DNA of 64,000 nt from Nephrocerus scutellatus (Eukaryota; Arthropoda; Insecta; Diptera; Pipunculidae). Shown here piece after piece: positions 1 through 10,810 of the stretch. Both the position numbers and the translations under genes were made by a program. Positions within the stretch are counted from its first letter, which is position 1. Each line of letters begins with the position of its first letter. The DNA is taken from contig OX352763.1 of NCBI GenBank assembly GCA_947095585.1, forward strand, positions 106,061,908-106,125,907, written 5' to 3'. The notes under the pieces are model-generated. The model did no database searches. It saw only the letters and a program-made list of their open reading frames with translations, and was not told where the DNA came from.

Positions 1-682
1 CCGTGGACAACTGGCGATCTGATGGCATATCTAACCGAAAAGTAGGAACTAGTCGTTTCACAATTTTGGTGAAAGCAAAGTTGTAACACTTGACATTTCA
101 AAGGCATTTGACATAGCTTGGCATCAAGCTCTTCTGTCCAAAATGCGTGCTTATGGAATCGATTAGCTTCAATATATTAGAAAATATCTTTTAACCTTTG
201 CATCCAAGTTGTGTTTGATGTTTTTATGTCTAATATTCACCGCATAAATACAGGTGTTCCTCAGGGCTGTATTTTGTCTCCCACACTCTTTCTTATTTTC
301 ATTAACGATCTTCTGGCTGTAACTTCTACTTCTCTTCGGGTATGGAACTAGAACAACAGCTCTTTAAGCTTGTTAAAGTCTGAACTTGACAGCATAACAA
401 AGTGAGGAGAACACAATAGAGTCGAATGTAACACTTCAAAAACCCAATGTTTTCTCCTGTCATTGAAGCGCAATAGTAAACTCCAGCTATTATCCATGAA
501 TGGCACTTGCATAGAGGAAACTGAAAAACTAACAATTCTTGCTGCGTTCTTTAACAACAAGCTTTGTTGGAATGACCACATATTCAATGTCGCCAAAAAT
601 GACAAAAATATTGAAAGAACAATTGATTCGCTGGAACATTGCAGGAACTGTTGCAACAATTTTATCCAACTGATAACTTCCT
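1..682 (+). mobile_element. Jockey-like LINE, internally deleted RT fragment
   Basis: A decayed non-LTR retrotransposon reverse transcriptase. Pieces in several frames read, in order, a region like MAYLTEK (about 20-45), RT motif A-like LDISKAFD (about 90-115), WHQALLSKM (118-145), motif B-like GVPQGCILSPTLFLIFINDLL cut into frames (about 250-315), then SMNGTCIEETEKL and NNKLCWNDHIF (495-585). It then jumps to IDSLEHCRN (615-650), so the thumb segment between is deleted. The same family recurs at 8285-8935 (minus), 16187-16683 and 55765-56822, which supports the assignment. Several stops and frameshifts make it non-functional. The window edge cuts its start. Clade within jockey/CR1 is inferred. 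Confidence 0.8.
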
Positions 683-945
683 TCAGGACACTTCAAATCC
701 AGGAACTTAACGCGTTCGATAGAAAAGTCTTAAGGAGAATTGTTGGCCATCCCGTATGTGAGGAAGGACGATTCCGAAGCGACAGCGAGGCCGGCCAAGC
801 CTACGCCGGAAGGATGGCGTAGACCAGGATTTAGAAATGTCAAACTGGATGATATCAGCTCGAAATCGGGACCGGTGGAGAGACTTTTTGCGGGAGGCCA
901 CGACCGGACCCCGGTTGTAGAGCCAAATATGATGATGATGATGAC
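683..945 (+). mobile_element. RTE-like LINE 3' end with (TGA)n tail
   Basis: C-terminal piece of an RTE-like LINE polyprotein. It reads AFDRKVLRRIVG and VCEEGRFR (713-775), then, after a deletion and frameshift, RNRDRWRDFLREA (about 862-900), and ends in gagccaaatatgatgatgat. The same protein end and the same GATGAT-type tail occur at 24470-24715, 31955-32100 (minus) and 54240-54510, which defines the 3' end of the family. It abuts the jockey-like fragment directly, so the junction is either an insertion or a deletion scar. It is truncated and broken. Confidence 0.8.
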
Positions 946-969
946 AACTTCTAGGGTTCAAAATCAGAA

Positions 970-1250
970 TTCTTGTTAAAAATAGCTTTTTAAACGTTCT
1001 TCTTTATTTTCGTATTTTTCTTTTGTTTTGGTTTTGTTTCTTAACTTAATATACCTGACATTGATTATGAAACATAATTAATATACCACGACCAATATAG
1101 TATATTACATAACGAGCGAGGAAAGTGGACGTGGACGATAAGCACTTTTCAGCGAGTAATGTACGCTTTTTTCACACGACCAAAACACAAAACAAAACTA
1201 AAATAACTTGACTTGACCCCTTTTTGTCTGTATTTTCGATTAATTTGAAT
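970..1250. other. AT-rich stretch, nothing recognised
   Basis: AT-rich DNA between the RTE tail and the CG-rich repeat. No ORF, tRNA-like or repeat signature is visible. Confidence 0.4.
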
Positions 1251-1610
1251 TCCTTTTTAACCACCTTCCACAAGACCTAGAGAGCCGTGATTGTCTATGT
1301 CCAAAATAGCAATTTTATATTCCGCGTATGACGAGTGTCGCGTGTGGCGCGTGTGATGGGCTGACATTTTTTTTCTACTTTTTTGAGGTCCTTTTTAACA
1401 AACTTAAACAGGAGCTATAGAGCTGAAATTTTATGAGTGTCTAAGTCCAAAATAGCATTTTACATATTCCTTAGGGTCCTTTTTAACCACCTTCTACACG
1501 ACCTAGAGGGCTGAAATTTTGTGATCGACTCAATGTCAGGGACCAATTTTGATATCCCGCGTTTGACGCGTATCGCGCGTCGCGTGTGGCGCGTATGAAG
1601 TGTGGAAATA
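1250..1610 (+). repeat. Family B: CG-rich tandem repeat (~90-150-bp units)
   Basis: Three imperfect tandem units, each starting near 'ctttttaaccaccttc', passing through 'gagggctgaaattttgtga' and 'gtccaaaatagca', and in two units ending in a CG-dense block such as 'gtcgcgtgtggcgcgt' (about 1335-1352 and 1580-1597). The middle unit lacks the CG block. The same unit lies in reverse orientation at 59690-60160, and a further copy is at 33190-33640. No coding capacity is visible. It may be a satellite-like minisatellite or the core of a non-autonomous transposon. Confidence 0.7.
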
Positions 1611-1864
1611 AGTCTTATAGTTGCACTTTAGTCCTACATACCGAATTTCATAGAAATCGCTTAGTTCCCGAAATTCTAGTCCCTAATGATCGTATTCCAG
1701 AATTTCCATAGGAACAAGTCTTACAGTCCCATCTTAGTTCTAAATATCGAATTTCATATGAATCGCTTCAGCAACTGCTTGGTTCACAAAATTCCAGACC
1801 CTATTGGACGGATCCCAGAATTTCCGTAGGAACAAGGCTTATAGTCGCATCTTAGTCCTACATT
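1606..1864 (+). repeat. Degenerate ~115-bp tandem repeat, about 2.3 units
   Basis: Unit 1 (about 1606-1712) and unit 2 (about 1713-1830) share 'aagtcttatagt/cagtc', 'cttagt', 'gaatttcatagaaatcgctt', 'aaattctagacccta' and 'ccagaatttcc'. A third unit begins at 1831 with 'acaaggcttatagtcgca' and stops near 1864. It directly follows family B and may be part of the same repeat. Confidence 0.7.
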
Positions 1865-2117
1865 ACAGTTAGTTAGTTAGTTACAAGAATTCAAAAATGT
1901 AACACATCATAACGCAAAATCGCAACAAAAGATTATTTTAGATACCGTGTTAAATTTTTTCAACACCGCCGATAAAGGAGTTTCACTTATAAAAAACTTG
2001 ACCAAGAAATTGGCATACGTGAGCCTTCAAAATTTATTGAAAAATTTGGTCCTTGAAGGCCAACAACTCGACAAGGAATTGCACCGGACTCATTAATAGT
2101 ACCAGGCCTAACAAACG
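1865..2117. other. No recognised content
   Basis: Moderately AT-rich sequence between two repeats. No coding or repeat signal was recognised. Confidence 0.3.
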
Positions 2118-2209
2118 AAAAAAAACAACCCATAAAAATTAAAATTTTTCATCTAAATTCTCTAATCGCAGAAATTGATATGGGAGCCCCTCGATCCTGG
2201 GCCATTTTT
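2118..2209 (-). repeat. Family A 3'-end fragment
   Basis: About 92 bp equal to the reverse complement of the family A 3' end ('gacccaggatcgaggggct' through 'tagagaatttagatg' to the T-run). The same block is repeated directly at about 3032-3125, where it forms the loop of the palindrome. This arrangement places a minus-strand 3' end in front of both arms. Confidence 0.75.
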
Positions 2210-3038
2210 AAATTCTCTATATTAACTTCACTTGCCCGTGGGTCGTCGGTCGGTCGTCGGTCGGTCGTCGGTCGGTCGTCGGTCGGTCGTCTGTCGTGGA
2301 TTCTTGCGATCAATTTTTAACCCACTTCCCATGGCCCGATTTTATTGAAATTTTGCACACGTGCGTATTTCCGGAGACAACACTTTCTATTAAATTTTGA
2401 GGCCCCTCGGGCTGCGGGGTCGGGGGGCTCCCAAACAAAAATTTTAAAAAATTTACCCGATTTTCTTCAAATTTTACACACATGTGTATACCCAATAAAC
2501 AATACTTTTTCGAAAATTTGGTAGTGATCGGGTCCCGGGTTCGGCCGCAAGGCCCTTATACATTTTTTAAATATCTGTACTGGCATCAGATATTCGTCGC
2601 CCTTTATGGACTGTGTGCGGTGAGTGCTGCGCAGTCGGCTGCGCTGCATGGTTTTGATGGTGGTGGAAAGAGAGAGAGAGAAATCTTAGCGCACGCACAA
2701 ATGAACCCAGCAAATGAAACGAGACATACATGTTTTATGCTTACTTCAACTTACATTTTTATTATATACTGAATTGCATTTTTATTGATGTCGTTTTTTT
2801 TGTTGTCGATATCAACTTACAGATAGAACAACAAGTTTTCACAATATTCTGTCATTTGGCGTTTTCATAAATTAGTTCAGAGCAGTCAAAGAGTTCTCAA
2901 GATAAATGTTCGTGTTTCTTATTTGCTCAGAGTATGAGCGTGCTCTAAGTGCTCAGAATAAAATGATCTGAGCTTTTTCAATTTTAACATCTGATGTCAA
3001 ATGTTTGTTTCGATGATTTTCTTCTACAATAAAAAAAA
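2210..3038 (+). repeat. Family A, left arm of fold-back palindrome
   Basis: Starts with the family A 5' end 'aaattctctatattaactt', followed by a GTCGGTCGGTC simple repeat (2238-2295) and 'gatcaatttttaacccactt'. Two ~120-bp internal units follow (2335-2456 and 2457-2575), each carrying 'cccgatttt', an 'acacatgtgt'-type palindrome and a 'gatcgggcccc' block. A GAGAGA tract (2668-2682) and the conserved 3' body ('agtatgagcgtgctctaag') complete it. The arm is nearly identical to the reverse complement of 3124-3944. Small ORFs inside are repeat translations, not genes. Confidence 0.85.
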
Positions 3039-3944
3039 AAAAAACAACCCATAAAAATTAAAATTTTTCATCTAAATTCTCTAATCGCAGAAATTGATAT
3101 GGGAGCCCCTCGATCCTGGGCCATTTTTTTTTATTGTAGGAGAAAATCATCGAAACAGACATTTGACATCAGATGTTAAAATTGAAAAAGCTCAGATCAT
3201 TTTATTCTGAGCACTTAGAGCACGCTCATACTCTGAGCAAATAAGAAACACGAACATTTATCTTGAGAACTCTTTGACTGCTCTGAACTAATTTATGAAA
3301 ACGCCAAATGACAGAATATTGTGAAAACTTGTTGTTCTATCTGTAAGTTGATATCGACAACAAAAAAAACGACATCAATAAAAATACAATTCAGTATATA
3401 ATAAAAATGTAAGTTGAAGTAAGCATAAAACATGTATGTCTCGTTTCATTTGCTGGGTTCATTTGTGCGTGCGCTAAGATTTCTCTCTCTCTCTCCACCA
3501 CCAACAAAACCATGCAGCGCAGCCGACTGCGCAGCACACACCGCACAAAGTCCATAAAGGGCGACGAATATCTGATGCCAGTACAGATATTTAAAAAATG
3601 TATAAGGGCCTTGCGGCCGAACCCGGGACCCGATCACTACCAAATTTTCGAAAAAGTATTGTTTATTGGGTATACACATGTGTGTAAAATTTGAAGAAAA
3701 TCGGGTAAATTTTTTAAAATTTTTGTTTGGGAGCCCCCCGACCCCGCAGCCCGAGGGGCCTCAAAATTTAATAGAAAGTGTTGTCTCCGGAAATACGCAT
3801 GTGTGCAAAATTTCAATAAAATCGGGCCATGGGAAGTGGGTTAAAAATTGATCGCAAGAATCCACGACAGACGACCGACCGACGACCGACCGACGACCGA
3901 CCGACCGACGACCCACGGGCAAGTGAAGTTAATATAGAGAATTT
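3032..3944 (-). repeat. Family A, full minus-strand copy (loop and right arm)
   Basis: Read on the minus strand this is a full short copy: 5' end at 3944 ('aaattctctatattaactt'), GTCGGTC microsatellite, two ~120-bp units, the GAGAGA tract, the conserved body, and the 3' end with 'tagagaatttagatg' at about 3070-3055. It forms the right half of the palindrome (3124-3944) plus the loop. A few differences from the left arm (for example in the GA tract and in the GTCGGTC repeat count) show that the arms are not perfect copies. Confidence 0.85.
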
Positions 3945-4139
3945 AAAAAGCAAAAAAAGCACAACTATTCAAATGTTACAAATTCCACAAAATCAATGTG
4001 TTCCTTGACGTCAAAGACTGCACCAAGGATGAGCGAAAAAGATGAGCGGAAAAGGAGTTCTTAAAGATTTTCTGTGGTTCTTCGTAGTTTGGTCAAGTTC
4101 TTTGGAGCAACTTCCAATACAGGCTTTTGATGAAGATTT

Positions 4140-4300
4140 GCCATTTTGAAAGGAATACGACGGCCTATGGTCCGAGGCCCGAAGGTTGCCCATATAAGTT
4201 TTTTAAAAGTTATCTCTATTTTCTTCAAATTTTTAACACATGTGTATCACTGATGGACAAAACTTTTTATAAGATAATTTAATTTTTAAAATAAAATAGT
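4140..4300 (+). repeat. Family A decayed unit
   Basis: Matches one internal family A unit: 'ggtccgaggcccgaagg', 'cccatataa', 'attttcttcaaattttta', 'acacatgtgtatcac' and 'gatggacaaaactttttat'. Both ends are eroded. Confidence 0.6.
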
Positions 4301-5985
4301 CCATTAGCTAACTAATTAATAAACTAATCTAACACTAGAGTTTATTTGAAAATATTTTCGGGCACGTGTCCCTTTTGGGCACTAATAGAAGCCCTCGATT
4401 ATGTAGCAAATTTTTGATAACATGAATTTGTCTCACATTTATTAGTTTACATAATCAGGATTCTACTGTAACTTAAATACTCGTATAATGGTCTGAACAA
4501 ATTTATTTTACTCAGCATTCTAATGGGTTTTCTATTAAAAGCGGGGCATTTCGTTTTCCAAACAAAACACCTTGTGTTTAAGATGTCAATTCAAGAATTT
4601 CGTATTAAAGTATCATCGATGCCATTAAGTAGGGGACACAATATATATCCATAATGAGAACAATATTTTCATTCCTATTATCTTATGACAAGTGATATTA
4701 TGTGACGGACTTGTAGTAAAAGAAAAACGTCCACAGCAACAATCCTTCACCACACCTAGCTGCGGCGCTCCATAAAAATCGGTTATCTTGAACTCTTCAA
4801 TCTACCAATTGGCTTCTCCATCTCCATCATTCATTCAATTAATCCCAAATATCTACCAACTATCATGGGCTTAACATCAGCGAATTAATTTTCACCTCAG
4901 CTGTCAATATTTCCCATTCCTGTACGAACTGTCTGTCTGTCAGAAAAAATAATCAAAAAACCGAAACTTTGACGTCCAAGTCGTAACTCGCGAAACTCTC
5001 ACTCTCAGACAAAAATATTAATGCGGACGAGTGCTAACGCTGAATACACATACGGGAAGGAGGTCGTAATTAAAAAATTGCTTTGTTTCGCAATTTTCCC
5101 AACTGTTGGTTGCTTTAGGAAAGAGCTTGGCAGTTGTTGGTGCGCCATTTCTGGTGCCTGTCAGTGAATGCGATTTTTATCGCAATTTTTCCCATCAAAA
5201 ACTGGCCGACAAAATGAGGTAAACTTAATTCGCTCCTTTTAACACGTCAGAGCCCGCAGTCACAGCCGCAGACAGGTGAGGTGGCTTATCTAACTCTTAA
5301 TCGTAATCGTAATTCGTAATCCAGGCGAGAGTGTGCAAGAAGAGGGCCGGCGCGTTATGCAATTAACGGATGGCTTTTGTTTTCTGCGTCCTACAAAAGA
5401 ACAACAAAATCCCGTTCTGGGTTATGACTGTCGGCAGTCAGGTGCTAACAGCCAATTTCAGAGCTGATGGTTCTAATTAGCCCTAGCCAGCCAGCCTAGT
5501 GAGTACAAGTGAATGAATGCCTCGCCACCTCTTGAAATATTTTTTGATTAAAGTCTTTCGCAAGTGAAAATTAAAAAGGTGCCGGGCTTTCTTTTACGAT
5601 TACCAGCAGGAGGACCACCCTTTAACCACCACACCACACCAAACCAAATTGTTGGGTAGCATATTTATACCGTTGCTGGATTTAGCGCTCACTGGAGCGG
5701 TGCGTGTTGGCTTGAGTGAAAGCCGAATACTTCTTTAATTGAATCTTGAAACAGTCAGTTGGTGGAAACACGCCAATTGTCACTCTAGCGTAATGGTGGC
5801 GGTGTTGCCATTGATGGGCAACTTAACACTTCGTTGTACGTTTTTCGAGTTGTTGAGAAATTTGATGGAAAGGGGAGAAGAAGGTGGTATTAAAGTTGTT
5901 GTAATAAACGCAAATATTATAATAGTTTTTATAAATTGTATAAAAAAAACGGAAAGGTGTAATCGGCTTTTGTAAAATTTTGTAA
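4300..5985. other. Unique intergenic or intronic stretch
   Basis: No transposon or coding similarity was recognised. Two strings resemble 5' splice donors (AATGAG|GTAAAC near 5214 and GACAG|GTGAGG near 5272), so part of 4900-5300 could be a 5' UTR exon of a gene outside the window, but there is no coding exon to confirm it. The small ORFs here have no recognisable domain. Confidence 0.3.
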
Positions 5986-6205
5986 AATATTTGTAGGGGA
6001 GCCAACCGACCCCGTGGCCCGAGGGTCCTCAAATTTTAATAGAAAGTGTTGTCATCGGAAATATGCATGTGTGCAACAGGACTTTGGGAAGTGGGTCAAA
6101 AATTGATCGCAAGATTCCATGACACACAAATCCACAAATTCACAAACCCACAAACCCACAAACACACGGGCAAGTGAAGTTAATATAGAGAATTTAAAAA
6201 GATAG
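5985..6205 (-). repeat. Family A 5' end, minus strand
   Basis: On the minus strand it starts at about 6205 with 'aaattctctatattaactt' and 'cacttgcccgtg', carries a (GTTTGTGG)-type simple repeat at 6125-6168 in the slot where other copies have GTCGGTC or GGCTGGCT, then 'cttgcgatcaatttttgacc' and one internal unit ending in a CCCGAGGG/GGTCGG block (6003-6030). It is truncated near 5985. Confidence 0.8.
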
Positions 6206-6718
6206 CAAGTTATGCTTTGAAAGTGATAAATAGCATAATCTGCTAAATAATCAAAGCCCTCTTCCATGCGTTTTGGCAATCTTTCCATCATCAATGACGA
6301 AATGTCAAAATTAAGCTGACAGTAGAATTAAAAAATGTAAACTGAATTACATTTTCAATGATTTTTTGACGTTTTCGCATTGTTGGACTTTTGTGTACGC
6401 ACTCGCACCTACTGGGAGATTGAATATAAAATCTATCTTACTGCTCTATTTTCATCATTCATCATGTAGTGGCTTTACCAATCTGTCATCATTGATTATG
6501 TGTGCATCCATTTTCCTACGGAAGACTGCAACTGTCAAAATTGCGAATGTAATGAGCGCCTTAGGCAGGCGATGGAAAACTCTCAAAACTCAATGCACGA
6601 TCTGTCTATAGACTTTTAAGCCGCCAATGATAGCATAGTCAGAGTAGAACTTCATAAACACACAAGTGTGTCAGCTGCCCGTTATACGAATAAACGGGCT
6701 CCTAGTTTGTATAAATTT
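6205..6718. other. Unique sequence, no gene recognised
   Basis: Open frames of about 80 codons occur on both strands, but none has a recognisable domain or repeat match. Confidence 0.3.
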
Positions 6719-9700
6719 TTTTTTATAATACCCTAGCCTATATGGCAGACACTGCGACCTGAAAGATTTATTGTATCTTAGGGTTTGTTTATTCTAAGAG
6801 ACGTACCACCTCCCTGATGAACGATAGTCAATCCTTAGTGGCACAACTTCTCAACTCCACTGTCGAACATATTTCCTTTTAAAATAAGCGTCTAAGTAAT
6901 GCTGGACATTCACAGAGAATGTGCTCGTATTACTCTTCATCTTCTGAGCAGAACCTACATTCTGTCTCTGAGCCTACACCAATGTTGTTAAGGTAATATC
7001 GTAAGCCACAATTATCTGTTAGAGAGCTTACTAGCTTCCTATTAAAGTTGAGGATTTCCTTGTAGGACAAGGGTCTGATTAATTATTTGGATTGCCTTAG
7101 CCCTGGAACGCTTTGCCAGTTTGTGTTCCCAACAATTTATCAGTGCTGTTGCGGCAGCCCAGTTGTACGGTTCAGGTCCTATGAACGCAGATTCCGAGCC
7201 AGCCCTAGCTAGTTCATTTGCAGATTCGTTGCTTGGAATTCTCTGATGAACAGGGACCCAAACGAGTTTTACTCTCTTGTGTCTGGTAAGAGATTGCAGT
7301 GCATCTTAACAGTTTTTGACTGATATCGAGTCTGTCATCCAGCGCTCTAAGGGCTGCCTGGCTATCTGAAAAGACATATATTCTAGCGCCCTTAATTCCT
7401 TTCTTAAGGTTAATCCCGGCGGAGATCTCAATGGCATGGAGTTCTGCCTGGAAAACCGAGCGATTTTCTGCCATTGGTATCGAGACTTTGGTGTTGGGTC
7501 CATAGTCACCAGCTCCAACTCCAACTCCAGTTTCCATCTTTGATCCATCTGTGAACCAGACCAGACCCCTAGCGTCCAGTGCCGGAACACCATTTCACCC
7601 GATTGCCCGGTCAAATATTTCTACCTCAAATTTTCTTCCGAAAGAGTGCTCCCTGACATTATGGTCAGGTGCATAGTGCAGTACATGTCTCTTTCAGGAA
7701 CTGAGTTAAGAATTTTCAGGTGACCAACATAGTCACCCGGTTTGTACCCTTATTTTACTTGCAGCTTAATAGCGTAAATAGCAGCTGTCTTCTAATGAAG
7801 ATATGCAAGGGTGAAAGCCCTACCATATCTTCTAATGCAGTCGTAGGGCGGGTGCGCATGGCACCCTTGATAGATAGACAGGCAATTCTTTGTAGCTTCT
7901 GAAGCTTATTTGCCGTTGTCCGTTCAAGAACTTTAGGGCACCAAACGATGGCCGCGTACGTGATAATAGGTCTCACCATCATTGTATACGCCTAGTGTAT
8001 CATTTTAGAATTTAGACCAAGAATTCTGCCGTGGAGGCGTCCACTGGCCCACAAGGCTGTAGTGGAGCGTTCGATGGCGGACTTGAAATGAGAATTCCAG
8101 TTTAGCTCGTCTATCAAGGATGAAGCCGAGATATTTAGCCTCACTGGAATAATCTAACGCGGTGATAGGTCCCAAATCTGGTCTTCTTTTCGTGAAAGGC
8201 TATAGAATGGTTTTGCAGGGACTGCTTTTTTGTGGAGTTGCACCCTTATAATGCTAAGCACATCGTCGGCGTTAGGAAATTAGGAAAAGATGAGATGTCT
8301 ATGCACGCGTGCCTTAAATGGCTGCACACCATATAAATTCGGAAACACAGAATCGGGAGCTAAAGAAGGAATCACTCAATTGGTTAGTACGCCCGAATAT
8401 AGACCTTATGCGTGGGCTCGAGTTGAGGCACGGGTATTACGGATGGGTTCGAGAATGGGCGGGATGCATCTGGATATTTCTCTTGAACACCGCTTGAGAA
8501 AAAAGCGATGAAACAGTGATAGACAGGAAACATTCCTACGATGTTCAAGTGATGATGATGGTGATGTTTTCGCGATATTTACATCATCAATAAGTTTCAT
8601 CGCGCGGTTCCAAATTCTGTCTTGGGGGTCTTGTGGGCACCTGCCCAGACAATACAGTTGTATTCAAGTTTAGGGCGAATATATGCCTTGAAAATAGTAG
8701 CCAGATCTGAAGGAGTGAAGTACATCTTGAACCGTTTTAGGAAACCTAAACATTTTGCATTCTTAGCGATGGCAAATATGTGGTCGTTCCAACGAAGCTT
8801 GTTGTTGACGAACATACTGAGAGCTGCGAGTTTTTCAGTTTCTTCGATGCAAGATCCATTCATGGATAAAGTTTGGCGGCTTAAATTACGCTTGGATGAC
8901 ATAAAGGATTGGATTGATAATCCTTCTCTGCTGCATCAGTCTAAAACGTGTAGTAAAGCACCTTGCATGACACTAGTGATAGTCGTGCAGTGCACTAATA
9001 TAAATCGCCCAATCATCCGCATATCTACGAGTAGAGTAGATCTGTGAAGATCTACTAGAAGCTTGGCAATGACTAGTGACCATAGAAGGGGAGAAAGCAC
9101 TCGGCTTTGGGGACATCCCTTAACTGCAGTCACAGACCCAGATACTCCTCAAGAGGAGGAAATAATATCTCGACTTTCAAGCATGGCCCTTACCCAATGA
9201 CTGGTCGAATCTTCGATACCTCTGCTACTGATTGCCCTTGCAATAGAGTCATAGCCAGTGTTATCGAAAGCACCCTCAATGTCGAGAAAGGCACACAAGC
9301 CCACTTCCTTGGAAAGAAAAGTTCTTTCTATCTTCTTACAAGATAGTGAAGGGCACATTTTGTGTTTTTGCCTTTCCTGTACTGAACTGAATTGAGTGCA
9401 GATGGGTAGACAATTCTAACCGACCTCTAGTATGCACATCAATAAGTCTCTCTCGACGGTTTTGAGGACAAATGATGAAAGACTTATAGTTCTGTATGCT
9501 TTAGGCAGCTCACTAAGCCTATTGCTTGGTTTGGGGATAAATATCACATTTACCTGTTTCCAGATAGTAGGAATGTATCCCCAGTTGTAACTGGATCTAA
9601 GTAACGCAATCATACGCGAAAGGATGAGATCTATTGCCTTCTGTAGAAGCGCTGGAAAGATCCCATCACCGCTGGGCTTTGAAAGGTTTAAAAGAGCCTA

Positions 9701-10810
9701 CTGCCCATTTAACCTTATCCGGAATGAAGATTTTACCGGATAAACTATTTACACCACTAGTAATACAGACCCTTTGATTAGATGCGTTCGGGTAAGTGTA
9801 TAGTGCACGAGTAGAGGAACCTGGAAATGAACCAAGAGTAAGGTTCTGATTGTACCCTCACGGTCCGACGTGTGTCATTTTTGAATAAACCTACACAGTG
9901 TTTCTGATACTTAACTAATGCTTTATGGATTCGTGCAGTTACTGACATTTCGACAATCTTTTCGCAGCATTTCCTCCAAGTGGCACTTTTGGATTGTCTT
10001 AATTCAGAGTTGTACTTTGCAAGGGCGAACCTATATTCGTCCCAACTCTTCGTGCGGTCAGCAGAGTTGACGAGTTTTCTAATTTTCTTCATAAGCTAAG
10101 CCAGCTGGTCGTTCCACCAGGGAATCTTTCGTTTACACAAGCTAGTTTTAGGGACTCAGCTGTCATGGTAGGAAGATAGCAAAACATCATCATTTAGTTG
10201 ATATGCTGCCTCATCTAAGTCCCCTGTGGACTAAATAGATGGTGACAATCATATTTACTGTAGACAGGACAAGTCCTCGATATAGATTCCATTCCGTGGA
10301 CTTTGGTTCATATCTAGAAGAAGCATTTGCCAATTTGCCAGGAAAGTCAAAGCTGATGTGTTGATGGTATGACAGCCTGGCTTCGTCGGACACATATCAA
10401 CAGTTTTCAACAGAGTTGGACATAAATGGACTGGCGAGAGTGAGGTCAAGTACCTCTTCGCGAATCGCATTTATGAAGGTAGGTTTGGATCCTTTATTTA
10501 GTATATCTACATTAGTACTTAAATGAAATTCTAAAAGACACTCACCCCTTCTATTGATGTCGCTGCTGCCCCAAACTTTATGATGTGCATTTGCATCGTA
10601 TCCGATGACGTACTAAAAGTTGCTGTTCCGGCAGTGCTCTATCAGCTCTTGAACCTCTAAGAGCGGAATATTGTCGTCGTCGCCGGGGAAATATGCTGAA
10701 GCGCAAACGATGTTCTGTGTTCCCCTCTCGGTCGGAACTTCAATCAGCAGGGCCACCATGTCTGTCGTGTTATGAATTCTTTTTCTTTTTCATAAGATCA
10801 GCACTTTATC
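6719..10810 (-). mobile_element. I-like LINE with EN, RT and RNase H, 5'-truncated and split
   Basis: Minus-strand non-LTR retrotransposon, readable from N to C as coordinates fall. Endonuclease (about 10720-10420): ASAYFPGDDD, IGYDANAHH, RRGECLLEF and PTF...EEVLDLTLAS. Linker (10092-9778), with SKSATWRKCCEKI. RT: IPKPSNR...YRTISLSSF (9540-9470), motif A FLDIEGAFDN (about 9280-9245), motif B GCPQSRVLSPLLWSLVI (9115-9060). After the nested insertion at 8285-8935 it resumes with MMVRPIITYAAIVWCPK (7982-7930) and RNase H SVFQAELHAIE, FSDSQAALRALD (7470-7340) and VWVPVH-like residues (about 7270-7240). An A-rich tail lies at 6719-6730. Stops and frameshifts are frequent, so it is dead. I clade is inferred from RNase H plus the APE-type endonuclease. 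Confidence 0.85.
8285..8935 (-). mobile_element. Jockey-like LINE 3' part nested in the I-like LINE
   Basis: Minus-strand RT C-terminal region. It reads SMNGSCIEETEKL, NNKLRWNDHIFAIAKNAKC, SDLATIFKAYIRPKLEY (8860-8660), then a frame change into ENIAKT/SLEHRRNVSCLSLFHRFF and RNTRAS (8590-8420). It interrupts the host between RT motif B/C (ending about 8936) and the thumb (starting about 8280). The family is the same as at 1-682 and 16187-16683. The insertion is younger than its host. Confidence 0.85.

Noticed and set aside
2482..2772. 96-codon ORF with near-identical copies at 3446-3679
   Set aside because: The duplicate frames are translations of the family A palindrome arms. No domain is present, and the same DNA opens frames on both strands.
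2118..3944. Palindrome as an assembly or hairpin-read artefact
   Set aside because: The arms differ in simple-repeat length and at scattered bases, and a third block repeats in front. A read artefact would give identical arms. Not fully excluded without reads.
5210..5284. Strong-looking 5' splice donors (GAG|GTAAAC, ACAG|GTGAGG)
   Set aside because: Donor-like strings are common by chance, and no coding exon, acceptor or reading frame supports a gene here.
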